Of a DNA stretch of 18,959 nucleotides, positions 15,173 through 18,959 are shown piece by piece. The position numbers and the translations under genes were made by a program. This DNA comes from ZLKRG08 sp046091905 (lineage in GTDB: Bacteria > Actinomycetota > Actinomycetes > Nanopelagicales > Nanopelagicaceae). How positions within the stretch are numbered: position 1 is the stretch's first letter; each line of letters begins with the position of its first letter. The notes beneath the pieces are model-generated. The model saw only the letters and a list, made by a program, of their open reading frames with translations. It was not told the DNA's origin and did not search any database. The stretch is taken from assembly GCA_046091905.1 (NCBI GenBank), contig JBJTCN010000073.1:1-18959 (forward strand). The letters are read 5' to 3'.

Positions 15173-15833
15173 CGCGCTTCACCAACTTCTTTGCTTTTCC
15201 CTTATCAATCTCACCAATGCCAAATGATGGACATATATTCTGTAATGGACAAGCGCCACATGCCGGTTTGCGGGAATGACAGATACGTCGACCGTGCCAG
15301 ACCACGCGTTGGGATAAATCCACCCAATTTTTCTTAGGAAAGAGCGCACCTACTTCAAGTTCAATCTTCACCGGGTCTAAAGATTTGGTCCAACCAAATC
15401 TGCGCGACAACCGGCCGAAATGCGTATCAACAGTAATTCCCGGAATATCAAAGGCATGGCCCAAAACAACATTGGCAGTTTTACGTCCAACGCCTGGCAA
15501 TTTAACGAGCTCTTCTAATGTATCTGGAACTTTGCCACCATAATCTGCATCAACCATCATGCCAAGTGCTTTAATGTTGCGAGCTTTAGCACGAAATAAT
15601 CCAATTGAACGGATTTGATCTTCTAATTGATGAATATTGGCGTTGCCATAATCTCTTGCGCTCTTATATTTCTTAAAGAGCGTAGGTGTCACAAGATTGA
15701 CTCTCTTATCCGTGCATTGGGCTGAAAGTACCGAAGCTACAACCAATTGCAGCGGGTTCTTGAAATTTAACTCGCAGGTTGCGTGTGGATAGGTTTTGGT
15801 CAGGATTTTAAATGTCTCTCTGGCCTGATCCAT
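15156..15833 (-). CDS. nth: Endonuclease III, iron-sulfur base-excision repair glycosylase
   Basis: Nth removes oxidised pyrimidines from DNA and nicks the abasic site. The 225-residue protein has the helix-hairpin-helix LPGVGRKTANVVLG with catalytic Lys118, then Asp136 in TVDTHFGR. The [4Fe-4S] ligands are Cys185, Cys192, Cys195 and Cys201 (C-X6-C-X2-C-X5-C). A short Lys-rich tail follows. The ATG at 15833 has TAATTT ending 7 nt upstream, so a leaderless transcript is likely. It diverges from crp across 56 bp and overlaps the downstream lipoprotein gene by 17 nt. Nth/crp divergence also exists in mycobacteria (Rv3674c/Rv3676). Confidence 0.96.
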   Translation of the reverse strand: MDQARETFKILTKTYPHATCELNFKNPLQLVVASVLSAQCTDKRVNLVTPTLFKKYKSARDYGNANIHQLEDQIRSIGLFRAKARNIKALGMMVDADYGGKVPDTLEELVKLPGVGRKTANVVLGHAFDIPGITVDTHFGRLSRRFGWTKSLDPVKIELEVGALFPKKNWVDLSQRVVWHGRRICHSRKPACGACPLQNICPSFGIGEIDKGKAKKLVKRDEDFR

Positions 15834-15839
15834 GCCCTT

Positions 15840-15868
15840 AAATTACTGCCGATTTTTACCTAAAGCAC
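15840..15868 (-). promoter_or_regulatory. nth promoter, predicted leaderless start
   Basis: On the minus strand TAATTT lies at 15845-15840, with exactly 6 nt between it and the nth ATG at 15833. The hexamer 17 bp upstream (GTGCTT, 15868-15863) is a poor -35. The -10 geometry equals that at crp, which raises confidence; no Shine-Dalgarno sequence competes. Confidence 0.5.
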
Positions 15869-15883
15869 CTTTAGAGTTAAGAT
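15855..15883 (+). promoter_or_regulatory. crp promoter, predicted leaderless start
   Basis: TTTACC at 15855-15860 and TAAGAT at 15878-15883 are 17 bp apart. Six bases separate the -10 from the crp ATG at 15890, so the first transcribed base is predicted to be the A of the start codon. There is no Shine-Dalgarno sequence upstream. Confidence 0.65.
15860..15874. repeat. Perfect palindrome between divergent nth and crp promoters
   Basis: CTAAAG at 15860-15865, spacer CAC, and CTTTAG at 15869-15874 form a perfect 6-bp inverted repeat. It fills most of the spacer between the proposed crp -35 and -10 boxes and covers the nth -35 position. It is well placed to act as an operator blocking both promoters. 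It does not resemble the TGTGA-N6-TCACA site known for CRP/GlxR-type proteins, so autoregulation by CRP is not implied. Confidence 0.5.
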
Positions 15884-15889
15884 TAAGAA

Positions 15890-16573
15890 ATGAGCAATGA
15901 AGATGATGTAGTTAAGAAAGCGCCTCTATTTACTGCTCTTGATGATGCCGCAGCAGCTTCTCTACGTAGCGCAATGACACCAGTCAAGATCAACCGAGGT
16001 GGAATTCTCTTCGCTGAAGGCGATGCTGGTGATCAAGTTTATGTAGTTGTTGAAGGCAAGTTAAAACTTGGCACTTCCTCTGGCGATGGCCGCGAAAATC
16101 TACTTTCGATATTAGGACCTGGCGAAATGTTCGGCGAGCTCTCGCTATTTGATCCAGGACCACGTACCTCAACTGCCACGGCAGTTACTGATGCAAAATT
16201 GCTCTCACTTGGCCATGACAAATTAATTCCATGGTTAAAGGAATATCCAGATGTAGCGTTGCAATTACTTGGTCGTTTAGCGCAACGTCTGCGCCGCACC
16301 AATGAAGCAGTTGGCGATTTAGTTTTCTCAGATGTGCCAGGTCGCATCGCAAAGGCGCTCCTTGATTTAGGCGATCGCTTTGGCAAAAAGACAGAAGAAG
16401 GTCTTTTTGTACATCACGATCTAACTCAAGAAGAGCTAGCGCAATTAGTTGGCGCTTCTCGCGAAACTGTAAATAAAGCGTTAGCTGATTTCGCAGGACG
16501 CGGATGGTTAAAGCTTGATGGTCGCGCGGTATTGATTACCGATTTAGAGCGTTTGACTAAGCGCTCTAAATAA
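15890..16573 (+). CDS. crp: CRP/FNR-family cAMP-binding transcription regulator
   Basis: The 227-residue product is a CRP-type regulator very like the mycobacterial CRP (Rv3676). Residues 10-130 form the cyclic-nucleotide-binding domain, with the phosphate-binding cassette FGELSLFDPGPRTSTA at residues 81-96 (Glu83, Arg92, Thr93) and RRTN at 135-138 in the dimer helix. The helix-turn-helix lies near residues 179-205 (LTQEELAQLVGASRETVNKAL). It should act as a cytosolic dimer controlling carbon and energy genes; acs next door is a plausible target since acetate genes are CRP targets elsewhere, but no clear CRP site was found there. The start fits a leaderless promoter. Its 3' end overlaps the convergent RidA-family gene by 8 bp. 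Confidence 0.95.
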   Translation: MSNEDDVVKKAPLFTALDDAAAASLRSAMTPVKINRGGILFAEGDAGDQVYVVVEGKLKLGTSSGDGRENLLSILGPGEMFGELSLFDPGPRTSTATAVTDAKLLSLGHDKLIPWLKEYPDVALQLLGRLAQRLRRTNEAVGDLVFSDVPGRIAKALLDLGDRFGKKTEEGLFVHHDLTQEELAQLVGASRETVNKALADFAGRGWLKLDGRAVLITDLERLTKRSK

Positions 16574-17036
16574 TTGCTGGCAAGACTTCGACAGTCAGTT
16601 CAACCTCAACTGGCGAATTAAGTGGAAGTTCGGCTACACCTAACGCAGAGCGGGCCGCAATTCCAGCATCGCCAAAGATATGCATAAATAGCTCGGATGC
16701 GCCGTTGGCAACTGCTGGTTGCGAAACAAAACCTGGTGCACCATTTACGTAGCAAACGATACGCACTACTTTCACAATTGAATCAACTGGCGCAACTAGT
16801 TCGACTGCGGCAAGTGCATTAAGCGCACAGATCTCAGCTAAATGTTTTGCTTCATCAACAGAAACTTCTGCGCCAACTTTTCCAGTTTGCGCCATCTCTC
16901 CATTAACTAATGGCAATTGACCTGCAGTAAAAACAATATTTCCGGTCCGAACTGCTGGAACATAAGCAGCAACTGGTTTCGCTGCAACTGGAAGGGTTAA
17001 TCCCTTCTCCGCTAATTTCGCGCGTACATCAATCAC
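16566..17036 (-). CDS. RidA/YjgF-family protein
   Basis: The 156-residue protein belongs to the RidA (YjgF/YER057c/UK114) superfamily, whose archetype hydrolyses reactive enamine/imine intermediates released by PLP enzymes such as threonine dehydratase. Visible features are the VPAVRTGNIVFTAGQLP opening near residue 27 and ARSALGVAELPLNSPVEVEL near residue 133, which holds the Arg of the ligand pocket. It is longer than canonical RidA (about 128 aa) and matches the actinobacterial subgroup next to crp (Rv3678c-like), whose substrate is not established. The start is GTG, directly after the TAA of the DUF4177 gene. It is the last gene of the lysC-asd operon, a context that fits enamine chemistry of aspartate-family metabolism (inference). 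Confidence 0.92.
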   Translation of the reverse strand: MIDVRAKLAEKGLTLPVAAKPVAAYVPAVRTGNIVFTAGQLPLVNGEMAQTGKVGAEVSVDEAKHLAEICALNALAAVELVAPVDSIVKVVRIVCYVNGAPGFVSQPAVANGASELFMHIFGDAGIAARSALGVAELPLNSPVEVELTVEVLPAII

Positions 17037-17204
17037 TTATTTAACCTCGCGCTTCATATATGCAACTAGTGAATCTCCGCCACCTGGAGCTGGAACCACT
17101 TGTACTAGTTCCCAACCTTCAGAACCCCAAGTATCAAGAATCTGCTTAGTTGCATGAGTTAAAAGTGGCACGGTTACGTATTCAAACTTAACTTTGTCTG
17201 TCAT
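17037..17204 (-). CDS. DUF4177-type small protein, 55 aa
   Basis: A 55-codon frame begins with ATG at 17204 and ends with TAA at 17037-17039. The product starts MTDKVKFEYVTVPLLTH and contains ILDTWGSEGWELVQVVPAP, the Trp-Gly-x-x-Gly-Trp-Glu-Leu pattern of DUF4177 proteins, then a Gly-rich turn and a final strand ending YMKREVK. Its ATG overlaps the yqeY TGA by 4 nt and its stop abuts the GTG of the RidA-family gene, so it is translated as part of that operon. A DUF4177 gene pairs with the RidA gene in M. tuberculosis too (Rv3678A/Rv3678c). The function is unknown; conserved pairing suggests a shared job. Confidence 0.88.
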   Translation of the reverse strand: MTDKVKFEYVTVPLLTHATKQILDTWGSEGWELVQVVPAPGGGDSLVAYMKREVK

Positions 17205-17656
17205 TTGTTTAGAGCTTCCTTAACTAGTGATGAAACAAGTGCGCCATCTGCTTTACCAGCAACTTTTGCCTTTAAGCCGCCCATTACCTTGCCCATATCT
17301 GCAGGTCCTGATGCACCGATTGCCGCAATGGTCTCTGCGATTAGATTTTTAATTTCGCTTTCTGATAATTGCGCTGGCAGGTAACCAGCAATAACTTCAC
17401 CTTCGGCGCGCTCTGCCGCCGCACGATCTGCGCGGCCACCAGTTTCAAATGCCTCTGCCGCTTCGCGACGCTTTTTGGCCTCGCGAGTTAATACCGTAAT
17501 CACTTCTGCATCAGAGAGCTCACGCTTTTCTTTGCCAGCAACCTCTTCGTTGGTGATTGCAGAGAGCACCATGCGAATGGTCTCTGCAACTACAGTATTG
17601 CGAGATTTAATCGCGCCATTTAGATCGCTCTGCAATTTATCTTTTAATGCGCTCAT
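17201..17656 (-). CDS. yqeY: GatB/YqeY domain protein
   Basis: The 151-residue protein is a stand-alone GatB/YqeY domain, related to the helical tail domain of the GatB subunit of tRNA-dependent amidotransferase. Motifs are the N-terminal LKDKLQSDLNGAIKSRN, the basic REAKKRREAAEAF near residue 58, the EGEVIAGYLPAQLSE segment near residue 85 and MGKVMGGLKAKVAGKADGA near residue 121. It may bind tRNA, but its role is not settled. It overlaps asd by 4 nt upstream and the DUF4177 gene by 4 nt downstream. Ala-, Lys- and Glu-rich composition is normal for the family. Confidence 0.95.
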   Translation of the reverse strand: MSALKDKLQSDLNGAIKSRNTVVAETIRMVLSAITNEEVAGKEKRELSDAEVITVLTREAKKRREAAEAFETGGRADRAAAERAEGEVIAGYLPAQLSESEIKNLIAETIAAIGASGPADMGKVMGGLKAKVAGKADGALVSSLVKEALNK

Positions 17657-18705
17657 TTAATTAATTCCTTTGCTACTAACTCTGCAATCTGCGCAGTATT
17701 GAGCGCAGCACCTTTGCGTAGATTATCGCCGCATAGGAATAGGTCAATTGATTTAGGGTCGTCTAAAGACTGACGTACTCGACCAACCCAAGTTGGATCA
17801 GTTCCGACTACATCTGCTGGAGTTGGAAATTCTTTCTTTTCTGGATTATCCAGAAGCTCAACTCCCTCTGCTTTACGAAGTGCCGCTTGCGCTGCTTTAC
17901 GGCTAACTTCTGTTTTAAAAGTAGCGTGCACTGTTAAAGAGTGAGTGGTAAGCACTGGTACACGAACACATGTCGCAGATACCTTTAATTTAGGCATGCC
18001 CAGAATCTTGCGGGATTCATTGCGCACCTTTAACTCTTCAGATGTGTAACCCTCATCCTTTAATGAACCTGCCCATGGGACGACATTCATTGCCAGCGGC
18101 GCCGGGAATGGACCTAAATCAGAGATCGCTGCGCGCACATCGCCAGCTACATCGCCAAGACCTTTGCCGGCAACTTCTTTTAATTGTGCTTGCAAAGTAT
18201 CAATACCTGGTTGTCCAGCGCCGGAAGCCGCTTGATAAGAAGAGACAATAAGTTCTTTTAAACCAAATTTCTTATTTAACGCACCCATTGCCACAATCAT
18301 GGAAAGCGTGGTGCAATTTGGATTTGAAATAATTCCTTTTGGTCGCTTCTTGGCATCTTTTGGATTTACTTCTGGAACTACTAATGGAACTTTCTTATCC
18401 ATTCGGAATGCGCCAGAATTATCAACGACGACTGCACCACGAGAAACTGCTATTGGCGCCCACTCTTCGGAAATCTCATCTGGCACATCGAACATTGCGA
18501 TGTCGATGCCATCAAATGCCTCTGGTGATAACGCAACTACGGTTAACTCTTCACCGCGGCAAACTAATTTCTTTCCCGCAGAACGCGCTGATGCAATCAA
18601 TCGAATCTCGCCATAAACATTTGGACGCTTAGAGAGAATATCTAACATTACGGTGCCCACCGCGCCGGTAGCGCCAACAACTGCAAGCGATGGAAGTTTG
18701 CTCAT
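17653..18705 (-). CDS. asd: Aspartate-semialdehyde dehydrogenase
   Basis: Asd reduces aspartyl phosphate to aspartate semialdehyde with NADPH, the branch-point precursor for lysine, diaminopimelate, threonine, methionine and isoleucine. The 350-residue enzyme has the dinucleotide motif VVGATGAVG at residues 9-17, catalytic Cys131 in SNPNCTTL and the active-site His255 in RVPVLTTHS. SSYQAASGAGQPG lies near residue 155. The start is supported by GGAGG about 9 nt upstream, and the ATG overlaps the lysC TGA by 4 nt; the stop overlaps yqeY by 4 nt. The lysC-asd pair is a classic operon, placing consecutive enzymes together. Confidence 0.97.
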   Translation of the reverse strand: MSKLPSLAVVGATGAVGTVMLDILSKRPNVYGEIRLIASARSAGKKLVCRGEELTVVALSPEAFDGIDIAMFDVPDEISEEWAPIAVSRGAVVVDNSGAFRMDKKVPLVVPEVNPKDAKKRPKGIISNPNCTTLSMIVAMGALNKKFGLKELIVSSYQAASGAGQPGIDTLQAQLKEVAGKGLGDVAGDVRAAISDLGPFPAPLAMNVVPWAGSLKDEGYTSEELKVRNESRKILGMPKLKVSATCVRVPVLTTHSLTVHATFKTEVSRKAAQAALRKAEGVELLDNPEKKEFPTPADVVGTDPTWVGRVRQSLDDPKSIDLFLCGDNLRKGAALNTAQIAELVAKELIK

Positions 18706-18959
18706 CGTCCGGATCCTCCGTAAACAACTGCTTCGCCATCTGCATCTAATTCAAATGCAGTATGTGCAGCGCGTACCGCTTTATCTAAATCATTCGCACG
18801 GCAGACAATTGAAATGCGAATTTCCGAAGTAGAGATCATTTCGATATTTACTCCGGCATCTGACATCGCGGCGAAGAAGGTTGCGGTGACGCCTGGATGT
18901 GAGCGCATACCAGCGCCAATTAATGATAATTTGCCGATTTGGTCATCGTACTGAATTGA
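18702..18959 (-). CDS. lysC: Aspartate kinase, C-terminal ACT region (partial)
   Basis: The frame stays open to the window edge, showing the last 85 residues and the TGA of aspartokinase, the first enzyme of the aspartate family. Visible is the second ACT repeat: KLSLIGAGMRSHPGVTATFF, then AGVNIEMISTSEIRISIVC and the tail YGGSGR. In related actinobacterial enzymes this regulatory domain binds threonine and lysine for concerted feedback inhibition, and the MISTSEIRIS segment is part of that effector region. The catalytic domain and start lie outside the window. It overlaps asd by 4 nt. Confidence 0.95.
   Translation of the reverse strand, partial: SIQYDDQIGKLSLIGAGMRSHPGVTATFFAAMSDAGVNIEMISTSEIRISIVCRANDLDKAVRAAHTAFELDADGEAVVYGGSGR

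Noticed and set aside
16039..16386. Minus-strand 115-codon open frame inside crp
   Set aside because: It is fully antisense to the well-supported crp gene, Ser/Arg/Pro-rich and without domain features; a shadow frame.
1..18959. Mobile elements, CRISPR arrays, tRNA/rRNA genes, phage or defence genes
   Set aside because: Looked for on both strands; all long frames are core metabolic or regulatory genes and no repeat arrays or cloverleaf-like segments were recognised by eye.

Overview
The window looks like a chromosomal segment of a small-genome, AT-rich actinobacterium, most likely a freshwater 'acI' (Nanopelagicales) type; that placement is inference. The proteins are clearly actinobacterial: a DUF3073 protein beside purM, a small sterol-carrier-like protein between purL and purF, and a CRP regulator whose sequence and neighbours (acs, thioredoxin-like lipoprotein, nth, RidA, DUF4177) recall the Mycobacterium tuberculosis Rv3667-Rv3678A region. 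Base composition is low in GC and genes abut or overlap nearly everywhere. No mobile elements, CRISPR arrays, tRNA or rRNA genes were seen.

Left part (1-12332, all minus strand): one very compact gene train. Read in its own direction it runs fbaA, purA, purD, purB, purC, purS, purQ, purL, SCP-like gene, purF, purM, DUF3073 gene, then a partial uncharacterised gene cut by the window edge. Gaps from fbaA to purM are 17 nt or less and several junctions overlap (ATGA or TAATG type). It encodes most of de novo purine synthesis plus the two enzymes of the AMP branch. purE/purK, purN and purH are not here. Fructose-bisphosphate aldolase leads the train.

Middle (12333-12702): the only sizeable gap between recognisable genes. 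It holds a 34-codon minus-strand ORF for a cationic amphipathic peptide with its own Shine-Dalgarno sequence, an inverted repeat inside that ORF, and a terminator-like hairpin just after it. It also holds a repeated 9-mer and a good promoter for acs. This is the most unusual part of the window.

Right-centre (12703-17204): acs (plus) converges on a thioredoxin-like lipoprotein gene and nth (minus). nth and crp diverge from a 56-bp gap containing a perfect 15-bp palindrome. crp converges on the RidA-family gene. acs, crp and nth each have a -10-like hexamer ending 7-8 nt before the start codon, which predicts leaderless mRNAs.

Right end (16566-18959, minus strand): lysC (partial, C-terminal ACT region), asd, yqeY, a 55-aa DUF4177 gene and a RidA-family gene form a gapless operon. 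It joins the first steps of aspartate-family amino acid synthesis to a probable enamine/imine-detoxifying protein. Most of the window is ordinary core metabolism; the short peptide locus and the regulatory palindromes deserve a second look.
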